DNA of 64,000 nucleotides from Odoribacter splanchnicus DSM 20712 (GCF_000190535.1 NC_015160.1:3720001-3784000), one strand, 5' to 3'. Positions 34,954 to 44,814 are shown, numbered from the stretch's first letter. Made by a program: numbers and translations. Notes: generated from the sequence alone by a model not told the origin.

Positions 34954-36099
34954 ATGGTAGAACAAGAGGAAAAGAGATGGTTGCGTGCTTTGTTGGAGGG
35001 TGAGGTTGAGCCGGGAAGTGAGGAGTGGGAGCAAGTCTGTACGGATTCTGCTTTTACGCGGGTGAGGGAGAAGGTCGGTGCTGTTGCCAGACTGGATTTT
35101 ACACAGCAGGAAGATGAGGTGGAGGGGATGTGGAGAGTGTTGGTGGACCGGAGGAAGAAGGGGTTGGAGCGGCGGGCCCGGGGGCGGAAACGTTTATTGC
35201 GGTGGATATCCGGGACGGCTGTGGTGGTGGCGTTGGGAATCGGAGGATGGTTATCGATCCGGGGAGTGGAAAGAGAACAGGTGGTTGTGGTAGGCGGAAG
35301 AACGGTAGAGGGTAGGACAGAGTTGGTGTTGCCGAATGGAGAGAGGCGGGTATTGGGGGACGGTAAGGTAAGGGTGGTGTCGGACAGTTGCGGAGAGATG
35401 CGGACGGAGAATAGAACGCTGATTGTAGAGTTGGGAGGGCAGGAGACGAAGAAAGCGGAGTATTATACGCTGAATGTTCCTTATGGGGAAAAATATAGTA
35501 TTGTATTGCCGGACGGGACCAAGGTATTTTTGAATGCGGGGACGACGTTGAGGTATCCGGATCATTTTGAAGGAGGGAGCCGGGAAGTGTATTTGAATGG
35601 GGAAGCTTATCTGGAAGTGACAAAGGATGCGGAACATCCCTTTGTGGTGAAAACGGAGGAGGTGGAGGTGAAGGTATTGGGGACTGTATTCAATGTGAAT
35701 GCTTACCCGGAAGGGGAGTGGGTCAGGACAACTTTGGTAGAGGGGAAGGTAGAAGCGGTTTGCGGAGGTCGGTTGTTTGTGATGGAACCGGGAATGCAGG
35801 TGGCTTATTCGAAGGGAACGGGTGAGACTGAGTATAAAAAGGTGGACACACATTTGTTTACCTCGTGGAAAGACGGGTATTATGAATTTGAGGAGATGGA
35901 GTTGGGGGAATTGATGCCGTTGCTGGGACGGTGGTATGCTGTAGGAGTGGATTTTGAAGAACCGGAATTGAAACGGTTAAAGTTCAGTGGGCGCTTGCAG
36001 CGCTATGAGACGGTGGCGGATTTGGTGAAAATGTTGGAATACACGGGGGATGTCGTGTTTGAGGTGAAAAATGACCGGATTTTGGTCCGGAAGAGATAA
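34954..36099 (+). CDS. FecR-family anti-sigma factor
   Basis: A 381-residue single-pass inner-membrane protein. The N-terminal ~80 residues are cytoplasmic and should hold the sigma factor; a membrane segment follows (about 88-106, ISGTAVVVALGIGGWLSI); the periplasmic FecR domain (about 170-270) has the classic VPYGEKYSIVLPDGTKVFLN and LNGEAYLEVTKDAEHPF signature. The C-terminal ~75 residues (LMPLLGRWYAVGVDFEE, LKRLKFSGRLQRYE) form the DUF4974-like domain seen in Bacteroidetes FecR proteins. It follows the sigma gene by 96 bp and precedes the susC gene whose STN domain should signal to it. Confidence 0.94.
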   Translation: MVEQEEKRWLRALLEGEVEPGSEEWEQVCTDSAFTRVREKVGAVARLDFTQQEDEVEGMWRVLVDRRKKGLERRARGRKRLLRWISGTAVVVALGIGGWLSIRGVEREQVVVVGGRTVEGRTELVLPNGERRVLGDGKVRVVSDSCGEMRTENRTLIVELGGQETKKAEYYTLNVPYGEKYSIVLPDGTKVFLNAGTTLRYPDHFEGGSREVYLNGEAYLEVTKDAEHPFVVKTEEVEVKVLGTVFNVNAYPEGEWVRTTLVEGKVEAVCGGRLFVMEPGMQVAYSKGTGETEYKKVDTHLFTSWKDGYYEFEEMELGELMPLLGRWYAVGVDFEEPELKRLKFSGRLQRYETVADLVKMLEYTGDVVFEVKNDRILVRKR

Positions 36100-36107
36100 A
36101 AGAAAAA

Positions 36108-36186
36108 GCAGGCAGTGGATCTGATCAATCCTCTGCCTGCCGGAGTTCAAGATACCTCCGGAAATCCTTGCAAGAAACGGAGGTAT
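36108..36186 (+). promoter_or_regulatory. Two strong stem-loops in the fecR-susC leader
   Basis: Hairpin 1 (36108-36140): GCAGGCAG with CTGCCTGC, extended inward by GGAT/ATCC. Hairpin 2 (36152-36186): ATACCTCCG with CGGAGGTAT. Neither is followed by a proper T-run. They lie between the fecR stop and the susC start at 36215 and may be a terminator/attenuator or an mRNA processing point that sets different receptor levels. Confidence 0.55.
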
Positions 36187-36214
36187 TCAATTTTAATTTA
36201 AACACAGCAAATTT

Positions 36215-39200
36215 ATGAAAAAAATGCAGGACACAGCATCGCCAGGGCATTTTGTGTGCAGGCGGATGTTAATCTTAAAAACTTTTCTGGTAATCCTGTT
36301 GTGGAGTACCTGTCTCGTTTCTGGTTACAGGGGACATGCTCAGGAGAGAACGACGGTTACGGTGAACATGACGGATGTCACGCTGAATGAGGTGATAACC
36401 GAGTTGAAAAAGCAAACGAAGTATGATTTTTTTTACAACAGCGAGCTGGTGAAATCGAAGGGTAGAGTGAGTGTGCGGGCACGTAATTTAGATCTGCGGG
36501 AGGTGTTGGAACAGGTATTGACGCCGGTAGGGCTGGAATATGCTATTCAGCAGGATTTGATTACGATTCGTGAGAGACGGGTACAGCAGGAGGTGGCGAA
36601 GATAGAGATGATTACGGTGAGTGGCAAGGTGACGGATAAGGATGGTAATCCAGTGGTTGGGGCTACAGTTGTGATTCATGGAACGACACAAGGTGTGGCG
36701 ACGGATGTCGACGGTAAATATTCTTTGATGACTCGTCCGGACGATGTATTGACGATATCTTTTATCGGTTATAAAACAGAAGTGGTGCCGGTGAAGGAGA
36801 ATAAACATTTGAACGTGATTTTGAGCCCGGCGTCGGAGGATTTGGAAGAGGTGACGGTGGTGGCTTTCGGACAACAGAAAAAAGAGAGTGTCGTGTCGGC
36901 AATTACGACAGTACGTCCGATGGACCTGAAGTCGTCAAACAGTGACTTGACAAGCAGCTTTGCCGGTAAGATCGCCGGTATGGTAGGCTGGCAGACAGGG
37001 GGATTGCCGGCGGCTTTAACGGAAGATGAAATGAATACGAAATTTTATATCCGTGGTATTACGTCGTTTCAGACAGGGGCGAATGTGGACCCCTTGATTT
37101 TGTTGGATGGCGTAGAATCGTCGAAGCTGGATTTGGCACGTATAGCTCCGGAAGATATCGAAACATTCAGTGTGATGAAGGATGCTTCGGCTACGGCGAT
37201 GTACGGTGCACGTGGTGCGAACGGAGTGATTTTGGTGACGACGAAAAAAGGACAGGAGGGGAGTGTGTATGCGACAGCACGTTACGAGACGGTGTTTTCA
37301 ATGCCGACAAAGCGTATCGATGTGGTGGATCCGGTGGATTATATGAAAATGTATAACCGGGCGCTTTTGACCCGGGATCCGTTGGCAACGCCGAAATATA
37401 GTGTGGAACGTATCAACCGGACCCGCTCGGGAAAGTATCCGTCTTGGGTTTATCCGGCGAATGACTGGTATAAGATTTTATTCAAAAACTATAATGTGAA
37501 CCACCATGCAGGTTTGAATATCCGGGGAGGTTCGAAGGTAATTCAGTACTATGCTTCGGTGAATTACAACCGTGATCAGGGGATGTTGAAGACAGATAAG
37601 TTGAATGACTTCGATTGTAATATTACGAATAATCAAACGGCTTTTCGTGTGAATTTGACGATTGATTTGAAAGCCGGTATTAAATTATTGATTAATTCGT
37701 CGACAACTATAGATAAATACCATGGTCCTTTGACTAGTGTCAATCAGGCGTATGAGTTAGCGTTTAATGCTTCGCCGGTAGATTTTGCCCCTTTATATCC
37801 GGGAGATGAGAATTATGGGTGGCCGCATTTGCGTTTCGGTACGACAGAGGCCAATCAGGAGAATCCTTATATGATGATTCAGAAGGGATATCTGGAACGG
37901 ACTCGCTATTCTACGACCAATCGGGCGGAGTATATCCATAACTTGTCGGGCCTGGTAAAGGGGTTGGAGTTGCGGGGGAGTGTGGCAGTGTCACAGGCCG
38001 GATATTATACAACTGGTTTTACAACCAATCCTTTCAAATATTCTTTGTTGAATTATGATTTTGAAACAGGCAAACACCGGTTGCAGGATTTGTCTCCTTT
38101 TGGTGCCAGTTATGCCTTGTCCATAGACCCCACAGCCAAGGCTTCGACGACAGAGACGCGTGTTACGTATGAGGCACGTGCTTTGCATACGGCAGCATGG
38201 AAAGAGCATCAGACCTCACTGACAGGAGTGTTCCAGGCACAAGATTATACGTTTACGCCGGTGTCTAATGTCTTGACAGGTATGCCGCAACGGAACATGA
38301 TGTTTTCAATGCGTGGAACGTATGGGTTTAAAGACCGTTATTTTGTGGAAGCAAGTTTTGGTTATAACGCATCGGAACGTTTTGCAAAGAGTAACCGTTG
38401 GGGGTTATTCCCGGCAGGTGGTCTGGCATATGTGATATCGAGCGAACCCTTTATGAACGGGACAGCTCATTGGCTGAACTTTTTGAAGCTGCGGGTTTCG
38501 TATGGCAAGGTAGGCAACGACGGAGTGATTAAGGTTCCCCGCTTTTTGTTTTTGCAGACGATGGGTACACTGACGAATGTATTGAATCCGGAACCGGGAA
38601 GCGGATCGACAATTTACAGGATTGTACAGGGATATGCGAATCCGAATTTGAAGTGGGAAGTGGCGGAGCAGGTGAATTTCGGTTTGGAGACCAAGTTGTT
38701 CAAGGGGATTGTCGAGTTTAATCTGGATGCGTATCAGGAGATCCGTCACAATATCATTGGTTACCGAGCCTCTGTTCCGGCACATGCGGGTATTGCTCTT
38801 CCACAATTGGATAATATGGGTAAGGCCCGGTCGAGGGGGATCGACTTTTCGGGTAAAATCCAGCATGCTTTTAACAAAGATTTGTGGGTGATTCTGAACG
38901 GTACTTTGACTTATAATAAGGTAGTGTATAAAGAAATCGAGGAAGCGATGAATAAACCGGCATGGCAAAGTATGGTGGGGAAAGAGATTTCACAGAAAAT
39001 CGGTTATATTTCGGACGGACTCTTCCAGGATCAGGCGGAAATCGAAAATGCTCCGGTACAGGCAGGATCGCCTCAGCCAGGAGATATCCGTTACCGGGAT
39101 TTGAATAACGACGGAAAGATTGATGTGAATGATGTGACTTATATCGGTTTTCCGGAGACTCCGCGTGTGACCTATGGCTTTTCAGGTTTTGTCAATTACA

Positions 39201-39676
39201 GTAATTTTGAGTTCAGTTTTGCTTTTCAGGGGTCGGGGAAACGTTCTTTCTTTATGGACCCGAGCGAATTGTCTCCTTTTGTGGATGACCATGCGATGTT
39301 GACAGCTATTTATGAGGATCACTGGTCGGAAGATAATATGAGCCGGAAACCTTTCTGGCCTCGTTTATCGACCCAAAATTTGATTGAACATTCGCCGGAG
39401 GAGGATTGGTATAATAAAAATGCAACAGAGGTTCGCAAGAGTACTTATTTCATGCGGGAATGCCGTTTCCTGAGATGTACTTCGTTGGAGTTGGCGTACA
39501 ATATGCCAAAGAAATTGATGGAACGTTGGGGACTGCAAAATATGAAGTTTTTTGTGCGGGCGAACAATCCTTTCCTGATTTCCAATTTCAAGCTTTGGGA
39601 TGTCGAGTTGGGTGAGGATGCGTTTAACTATCCGATACAAAAGACTTATACCGTTGGGTTAAACTTTAGTTTCTAA
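36215..39676 (+). CDS. SusC/RagA TonB-dependent receptor with STN signalling domain
   Basis: An 1153-residue outer-membrane receptor. After the signal peptide (cleavage near GHAQ, residue ~43) comes an STN domain (about 48-120; VTVNMTDVTLNEVITELKKQT) that contacts the FecR protein, then a carboxypeptidase-regulatory-like domain (about 133-215), TonB-box-like LEEVTVVAFGQQ, plug (MYGARGANGVILVTTKKG near 330) and barrel ending TVGLNFSF. It is the receptor of the sigma/FecR module just upstream and pairs with the SusD that follows 22 bp later. The ligand is not evident; no polysaccharide-degrading enzyme is present, so peptide or glycoprotein-derived ligands are possible. Confidence 0.96.
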   Translation: MKKMQDTASPGHFVCRRMLILKTFLVILLWSTCLVSGYRGHAQERTTVTVNMTDVTLNEVITELKKQTKYDFFYNSELVKSKGRVSVRARNLDLREVLEQVLTPVGLEYAIQQDLITIRERRVQQEVAKIEMITVSGKVTDKDGNPVVGATVVIHGTTQGVATDVDGKYSLMTRPDDVLTISFIGYKTEVVPVKENKHLNVILSPASEDLEEVTVVAFGQQKKESVVSAITTVRPMDLKSSNSDLTSSFAGKIAGMVGWQTGGLPAALTEDEMNTKFYIRGITSFQTGANVDPLILLDGVESSKLDLARIAPEDIETFSVMKDASATAMYGARGANGVILVTTKKGQEGSVYATARYETVFSMPTKRIDVVDPVDYMKMYNRALLTRDPLATPKYSVERINRTRSGKYPSWVYPANDWYKILFKNYNVNHHAGLNIRGGSKVIQYYASVNYNRDQGMLKTDKLNDFDCNITNNQTAFRVNLTIDLKAGIKLLINSSTTIDKYHGPLTSVNQAYELAFNASPVDFAPLYPGDENYGWPHLRFGTTEANQENPYMMIQKGYLERTRYSTTNRAEYIHNLSGLVKGLELRGSVAVSQAGYYTTGFTTNPFKYSLLNYDFETGKHRLQDLSPFGASYALSIDPTAKASTTETRVTYEARALHTAAWKEHQTSLTGVFQAQDYTFTPVSNVLTGMPQRNMMFSMRGTYGFKDRYFVEASFGYNASERFAKSNRWGLFPAGGLAYVISSEPFMNGTAHWLNFLKLRVSYGKVGNDGVIKVPRFLFLQTMGTLTNVLNPEPGSGSTIYRIVQGYANPNLKWEVAEQVNFGLETKLFKGIVEFNLDAYQEIRHNIIGYRASVPAHAGIALPQLDNMGKARSRGIDFSGKIQHAFNKDLWVILNGTLTYNKVVYKEIEEAMNKPAWQSMVGKEISQKIGYISDGLFQDQAEIENAPVQAGSPQPGDIRYRDLNNDGKIDVNDVTYIGFPETPRVTYGFSGFVNYSNFEFSFAFQGSGKRSFFMDPSELSPFVDDHAMLTAIYEDHWSEDNMSRKPFWPRLSTQNLIEHSPEEDWYNKNATEVRKSTYFMRECRFLRCTSLELAYNMPKKLMERWGLQNMKFFVRANNPFLISNFKLWDVELGEDAFNYPIQKTYTVGLNFSF

Positions 39677-39698
39677 TATAAATATAAGGTGGTTATCT

Positions 39699-41615
39699 AT
39701 GAAATATGTAAATATATTATTGATTGGTTTGGTCTTGTTATTTCCGGGGTGTACATTTTTGGATGTTGTACCGGAGGGAAATATTGAAAGTATCGAGAGT
39801 AACTTTGAGAAACGGGACCAAACGGAGAATTGGTTCAAGTATTGTCATTTCTGGGTCAGTCCGTTTACCACTTCCGTAATTTCGAATCCGGCTTATATGG
39901 GGACGGATGAAGTGGTTGCGGGAACTTATTTGCGGGAGAGCGGTTTTAACTGGAGTGGTTTGTATATTGCGGATGGTCTGCAGCGTACGTTCGATCCATA
40001 CTGTAATATGTGGCGTCGGGATGCAGTGTATAACAGTATCCGTTATTGTAATACTTTTCTTGAAAAAGTGTGGGGAGTTTATAATATGACGGATGCTGAA
40101 AAGAAGTTGTGGGTAGCTGAAATCAAGGCTTTGAAAGCCTATTATTATTTTGAGCTTTTGCGTCATTACGGACCTTTTGTTGTGATGGACGAGAATATCG
40201 ATCCGGGGGTTCCGGTCGTGGATATGAAAAAGGAAAGAAGCCCGGTGGATGTTTGTGTTGAAGAGATTGTAAGCCTTTTGGATGAGGCGATGAAAGATTT
40301 GCCTTTGATGAAAGACAAGGAGAGAAGCCGGTGGGCTTACCATAGTTTGGAGTCGGCTGCGGCATTGAAGGCGATGACCTTGTTTTATGCAGCTTCGCCT
40401 TTGTTTAACGGTAATCCGGCCTATAGCGGTTTTGTGAATAGTAAGGGTGAAAAGTTGTTCAGTCAGCAGAGAGATCCTGAAAAGTGGAGATATGCAGCGG
40501 AGGCTGTCGATTCGGCTTTGCTTATTTGCAACCGGGGAGGGAAATATCTGATCTCGAGTGAGAGCGACAAGATTCAGGATCGGATGAAAGATATTGAAGC
40601 ATCGGCTATAGCCTTGAATTTTGAGAACGCTGAGGCGATTTATATGTTCCGTTATGAGTCTTTTGCAAATGGAGGATGGCCGAAATGGACCCGCCCTTAT
40701 TTTAACAGTACGGATGAGGATTATAATATGGAAATGAAAGGATGTGTGTCTCCGAGTTTGAAAATGGTGGAAATGTATTATACGGAACATGGTTTACCGA
40801 TAGAAGAGGATAAGGAGTGGTGGAAGTATGAAGAACGTTATACGATGGGTATGGAAGACGATGAGAGATATAAGAATGTGGTGGCTATGGACGAGAAAGT
40901 ATTGAAATTGCATTTGAAAAGAGAACCGCGGTTCTATGCACATATTGCAGCAGACCGTTGTTATTATCAGCTCGGTAAAAAAAATGTATTGGTAGAGGCT
41001 TATCGGGGAGAGCGTTTTGGTACGCGGGAGACTTCCATTACCAACTCTGTTCCGCAGAATTTGACCGGTTATTGGCTGAAGAAAGGTTCGGATTCCGAAG
41101 TTTCTAATGTGGGTTACAATAATGCTTTTATGACTGATTATCCTTGCGTGTTGATTCGTTTGGCGGATCTTTATTTGATGAAAGCGGAGGCATGGAATGA
41201 ATATCTGGCGGTTCCGGATGAAGAGCATGTATATGCGCCATTGAACGAAGTACGTCGGCGTGCCGGTATTCCGGATGTGAAAGAAGCTTGGAAAACGTAC
41301 GCCAAGAATCCGGGAAAAGTGGCGACAAAAGAAGGTATGCGCGAGATTATCCATCGTGAGTGGGATATTGAGTTTGCTTTTGAAGGAAGACGTTTTTGGA
41401 ATCTGCGCCGTTGGTTGACCGCAGTGGATGAATTGAATGAGGAACAATACGGATGGAATATTGTCGGTCGGAATGCCAGGGAGTTTTATAATAACTTCAA
41501 GGAACCTGTCATGGTTTGGGCAAAACGAAAATTTATTTCACCGCGCGATTATCTCTTTCCGCTCCAGAGCGAAGAGGTGATGATATCCGGTTGCGTACAG
41601 AATCCGGGTTGGTAA
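39699..41615 (+). CDS. RagB/SusD family outer-membrane lipoprotein
   Basis: A 638-residue SusD-like lipoprotein with lipobox FPGC (Cys18) and the start TFLDVVPEGN. Conserved SusD helices include VAEIKALKAYYYFELLRHYGPF near 145 and LIRLADLYLMKAEAWNE near 490; the C-terminal region has REIIHREWDIEFAFEGRRFWNLRRW and ends QNPGW. At 638 residues it is longer than most. It forms the surface lid of the SusC encoded directly upstream and is followed by two further lipoprotein genes. Confidence 0.95.
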   Translation: MKYVNILLIGLVLLFPGCTFLDVVPEGNIESIESNFEKRDQTENWFKYCHFWVSPFTTSVISNPAYMGTDEVVAGTYLRESGFNWSGLYIADGLQRTFDPYCNMWRRDAVYNSIRYCNTFLEKVWGVYNMTDAEKKLWVAEIKALKAYYYFELLRHYGPFVVMDENIDPGVPVVDMKKERSPVDVCVEEIVSLLDEAMKDLPLMKDKERSRWAYHSLESAAALKAMTLFYAASPLFNGNPAYSGFVNSKGEKLFSQQRDPEKWRYAAEAVDSALLICNRGGKYLISSESDKIQDRMKDIEASAIALNFENAEAIYMFRYESFANGGWPKWTRPYFNSTDEDYNMEMKGCVSPSLKMVEMYYTEHGLPIEEDKEWWKYEERYTMGMEDDERYKNVVAMDEKVLKLHLKREPRFYAHIAADRCYYQLGKKNVLVEAYRGERFGTRETSITNSVPQNLTGYWLKKGSDSEVSNVGYNNAFMTDYPCVLIRLADLYLMKAEAWNEYLAVPDEEHVYAPLNEVRRRAGIPDVKEAWKTYAKNPGKVATKEGMREIIHREWDIEFAFEGRRFWNLRRWLTAVDELNEEQYGWNIVGRNAREFYNNFKEPVMVWAKRKFISPRDYLFPLQSEEVMISGCVQNPGW

Positions 41616-41641
41616 TAGTAATGATTTAAAAAGGAATAGTT

Positions 41642-43009
41642 ATGAAAAAATTGGTTTATATATGGCTTGCTGTCTGGAGCTTGTGGAGCTGTCAGAAGGA
41701 TGAAGCATATTTCGATGTTTTGGTACCGGCGGATGGCTTGACGTTTTCTCCGGTGGAAGGCGGTGCAGTGATGCACTATCGTTTGCCGGCGGATGAGGAG
41801 GTATACGGCATCCGGGTTCGCTATAAAGACGCTTTTGGGAGAGACATGATCCGGACCGGTAGTTATGCCTGCGATTCATTGCTTATCACCGGTTTTAATG
41901 AGGCGCGGAAAGGAGTGAAGGCTTTTGTGACCTTGTGCAATAGGAATGATGTGGAGTCGGAGGCGTTAGAAGTCACCTTTGATACCCGGGATTCCGGACC
42001 GATCGCTTTTATCAACAACTTAGAGGTTGTTTCGGGTTGGGGGAATGGTTTTGTTTTGACTTATAATTTGAAAGAGGATTTAAAAGGTATGGTAAACCTG
42101 TTTTATGTGGGCGAGGATCCGAAAACAAAACAACCTGATACCCTTTTGTTTAAAAGTTTTGTGCCGAAAAAAGGCAATACGGTGATGCGGGATACTTTCA
42201 AACAGCAACGGGATAGTTATGATTTTGTGGTACGGGTAGAGGATTTTCGGGGGAATATGGTAAAAGAAAGGGTGTGGAAAAATATTGTACCTTTAATGGT
42301 AGAACAGTTGCCTGTCAGTCTGGAAAATTTTTCTGATCCGGAGGAGCTTTCCCAAGAGGATCCTGTTGTGAAGTTAGGCAAGCAGTATTTGTTTGACGGG
42401 GATAAGAAAGGAGAGCAAAGCTTTGGTATTGATTCGTGGACGAGTTTTTATACCTACTTGGCCGGTCCGATGGCGGTATCTACACCGGAAAAACCCGGGA
42501 AAGCCCTGTTTGTTATTGATATGATGGAAGAAAAGTTACCGGCAGAGGTCCGTTTGTACGGTATGTTGGCTGTTCGAACCAGTTGGCCTTACGGCCCCGG
42601 ACCGTATGATCCTTTCCCGAAATGGGGGGATGTTTGGACGATGTGTTATGCGAGCAAGTTGCCGAGCAGTGTGACTCTTTACGGCTCCCAAACGAAAGAT
42701 GATGATGCCTCGTGGGTAGAGATTTCACATTTCGAACAAGACCGGAGAATTGATAATAAAGAACGTTGGTGTGAACGTTGTAATGAAAATGGGGATTATC
42801 TCATTGTTTCGCGGGATGCCTTGGATTTGGCTTCACCTTGTTTTATAACTTTGACTTGTCCGGCAGAAGGAGAGAAATACCGCTATCTGAAAGTGGTGGT
42901 GAACGAAGTCTTTTTTGCACCTATAGGTTTTGAGAATGCTTTTATGGGGGGAAATGATCAGAAATATGTGACGGTGCATGAATTGGAAGTTTTTACTGCA
43001 AAAGATTGA
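41642..43009 (+). CDS. Surface lipoprotein of the DUF4959/DUF5126/DUF5000 type
   Basis: A 455-residue predicted lipoprotein with lipobox LWSC (Cys17). Residues ~25-110 read as a fibronectin-like domain, ~115-220 as a second beta domain (IAFINNLEVVSGWGNGFVL), and ~250-455 as a discoidin-like C-terminal domain (LPSSVTLYGSQTKDDDASWVEISHFEQ, then YRYLKVVVNEVFF). This layout matches the accessory lipoproteins that follow many SusCD pairs and bind glycans or host glycoproteins. It starts 27 bp after the susD stop. The assignment rests on layout and a few motifs, so the family names are probable and the ligand is unknown. Confidence 0.7.
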   Translation: MKKLVYIWLAVWSLWSCQKDEAYFDVLVPADGLTFSPVEGGAVMHYRLPADEEVYGIRVRYKDAFGRDMIRTGSYACDSLLITGFNEARKGVKAFVTLCNRNDVESEALEVTFDTRDSGPIAFINNLEVVSGWGNGFVLTYNLKEDLKGMVNLFYVGEDPKTKQPDTLLFKSFVPKKGNTVMRDTFKQQRDSYDFVVRVEDFRGNMVKERVWKNIVPLMVEQLPVSLENFSDPEELSQEDPVVKLGKQYLFDGDKKGEQSFGIDSWTSFYTYLAGPMAVSTPEKPGKALFVIDMMEEKLPAEVRLYGMLAVRTSWPYGPGPYDPFPKWGDVWTMCYASKLPSSVTLYGSQTKDDDASWVEISHFEQDRRIDNKERWCERCNENGDYLIVSRDALDLASPCFITLTCPAEGEKYRYLKVVVNEVFFAPIGFENAFMGGNDQKYVTVHELEVFTAKD

Positions 43010-43013
43010 TATT

Positions 43014-44492
43014 ATGAAGAAAATATATTTATGGCTTCTGCTCCCTTTGTTGATTTTAGGGGGCTGTGAAAGTCTGGAAGATACGTATAAAGATTATGCC
43101 GGTGATGGCCCTATTCGCTATTTGGTGAAATGTGACGACCTGGATGTCAAAGCCGGTTGGAATCGTTTGGTAGTTTCGTGGAAATCTGTGGATGATCCGA
43201 TTATCGATAAAGTGAAAGTTTCTTGGACGGTGGATGGAATCGGACGGGATACTTTGTTAGAAAGAGGTACGGTTGCATGCAGCCTGCCTTGTGACGGAAA
43301 TTTTACTTACCAGGTATCGGTTGCCAATATGGATAAACACGGTAATACTTCTTTAGCTGTAACTCAGGCAGGAAGACCTTATTCGCCTGAACACGAGCAA
43401 GTATTGATTTTCCCGACTATGGTGAACAAACATTTTTATGTGCAAGATCGTTTGGCGCTGGTCCTGGATGAGTGGGGAAATCAGATAGATAGCATTGCCT
43501 TCGTATATACTTCTGCCGGACAGGGCAAGAGAACGGTTATAAAAAGCGCACCGGAGAGTCTTTACTATTTACTGGAAGATAAAATTGATGCAGAGACAAC
43601 ATTAACAGTATACAGTTACGGTCACCTGGAAGGATGTGTAGATGCGATTGTAGTATCGACTGAATTGGAACGGGCCAGAGTGTATACAGATGGCTTTAAA
43701 GCGCTGATGTTAACAAGATACGGTATTGCTGAGCTGACGGAAGAAGCTGTTGCTGGTTTGGAAACCCTCGAAATTGATTACGACATCGATAGCTTTGAGG
43801 ATATTATGAACATGCCGGGATTGAAGAAGTTGGTATTGGGCAAGAACCGGCATTTGAGTGAGGAAGTATTAGGGCAGGATGTAAGTGCCAGTAAAATCAC
43901 CGACCTTGAAATAAGTAAATTTGCGATGGAAGTGATGGCGGAACTTGTTTCTGACTTTAAGGTAGAACGCTACAATAAGCATTATTTCCCGGAAACTTAT
44001 GATTTTGTTGAAGAAAAAGGAAATCCGGTACTGCCTGATTTGGCTTATCTGAATAGCGGGACATGGACTTATGAGTGTGTTGTAACTCCGAAAGAAGGGG
44101 ATTATTATTCCAAAGGCTATGAGAGATTGTTTGACCTAAATGCGACAGCCTGGGCAACATTTAATCATTATGATTTTTTAAAATATGAAATAACAGTTGA
44201 TATGCAAGAGACAAAGCGGGTAAATGGTTTTGCAATAGAACAAGTTGCCTCTGATATTGCAACTTCTCCAAGAAAACGGGCTTTTATGGCACGAAAAGTG
44301 CAGGTCCGGTTTTCTGCTGATGGAAGTGTCTGGACTGAGGCAATAGATTATACGTTGGGTACAACCCTTGGAGAAATCGACCTTTTGTCAATAGCTGCTC
44401 CTACAAATGCACGGTATTTGAAATTCGTGTTGACCGACCAAAATTACAGAAACGTATATTCAATTTCACTACAAAAAATCAGAATTTTCTAA
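43014..44492 (+). CDS. Surface lipoprotein of the DUF4998 type with discoidin-like C-terminus
   Basis: A 492-residue predicted lipoprotein: signal with lipobox LGGC (Cys17), then ESLEDTYKDYAGDGPIRYLVKCDDLDVKAGWNRLVVSW, quoted as separate pieces, the usual start of DUF4998 proteins. The C-terminal part (about 345-492) resembles a discoidin/F5-8 type carbohydrate-binding domain (ARKVQVRFSADGSVWTEA, NARYLKFVLTDQNY). The start at 43014 lies 4 bp after the previous stop; upstream in-frame codons from 42978 would overlap that gene. It is the last gene of the sigma/FecR/Sus locus; a terminator follows at 44554. Confidence 0.72.
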   Translation: MKKIYLWLLLPLLILGGCESLEDTYKDYAGDGPIRYLVKCDDLDVKAGWNRLVVSWKSVDDPIIDKVKVSWTVDGIGRDTLLERGTVACSLPCDGNFTYQVSVANMDKHGNTSLAVTQAGRPYSPEHEQVLIFPTMVNKHFYVQDRLALVLDEWGNQIDSIAFVYTSAGQGKRTVIKSAPESLYYLLEDKIDAETTLTVYSYGHLEGCVDAIVVSTELERARVYTDGFKALMLTRYGIAELTEEAVAGLETLEIDYDIDSFEDIMNMPGLKKLVLGKNRHLSEEVLGQDVSASKITDLEISKFAMEVMAELVSDFKVERYNKHYFPETYDFVEEKGNPVLPDLAYLNSGTWTYECVVTPKEGDYYSKGYERLFDLNATAWATFNHYDFLKYEITVDMQETKRVNGFAIEQVASDIATSPRKRAFMARKVQVRFSADGSVWTEAIDYTLGTTLGEIDLLSIAAPTNARYLKFVLTDQNYRNVYSISLQKIRIF

Positions 44493-44553
44493 CTGGGATA
44501 CCCTAAAAAGGGATTGTTTGATAAGTTCTATTCAGTTTTTTGTTATTGGAGAT

Positions 44554-44594
44554 AAGGCTTTCTTTCTGATTATCAGATTGAAAGCCTTTGTTTT
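44554..44594 (+). terminator. Intrinsic terminator of the Sus locus
   Basis: A 9-bp perfect stem (AAGGCTTTC at 44554-44562, GAAAGCCTT at 44580-44588) followed by TGTTTT. It lies about 60 bp after the last lipoprotein gene. Confidence 0.75.
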
Positions 44595-44734
44595 ATCCGG
44601 CTTGCTTTCGTACGGTCAATGATTTTCGTGGCATGCATTTTATAACTATTTGCGTGTCTAAGAAATGTTTCTATCTGCATTTACTATTAACATTTCGCGT
44701 TTTTCAAATTATCATCAAAAAAATCTGTTACGAA

Positions 44735-44775
44735 TGGAATCATTCCAAATAATAGAATACAGAAAAAAATCTGTA
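44735..44775. promoter_or_regulatory. Candidate operators upstream of the lysine operon
   Basis: Within the 368-bp gap 44493-44860 there is a 13-base palindrome TGGAATCATTCCA (44735-44747) and a 6-6-6 inverted repeat TACAGA/TCTGTA (44758-44775). A direct repeat of AAAAAAATCTGT occurs at about 44718 and 44763. These are plausible regulator sites; the regulator is unknown. Confidence 0.45.
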
Positions 44776-44785
44776 TAAAATATGT

Positions 44786-44814
44786 TATATTTGATTTTAA
44801 ATTCTATAAATTTG
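44786..44814 (+). promoter_or_regulatory. Candidate -7 boxes of the lysine operon
   Basis: Two TAnnTTTG matches, TATATTTG (44786-44793) and TAAATTTG (44807-44814), lie 46-75 bases before the first gene. No good -33 box is seen at the right distance, as may happen in activator-dependent promoters. Confidence 0.4.

Noticed and set aside
35099-35853. Long minus-strand frames opposite fecR
   Set aside because: They are shadows of the G-rich fecR coding strand, with composition (many Pro, Ser, His) typical of antisense reading.
39738-40790. 350-codon minus-strand frame opposite susD
   Set aside because: Antisense to a clear SusD gene with no recognisable domain, no promoter and odd His/Ile-rich composition.
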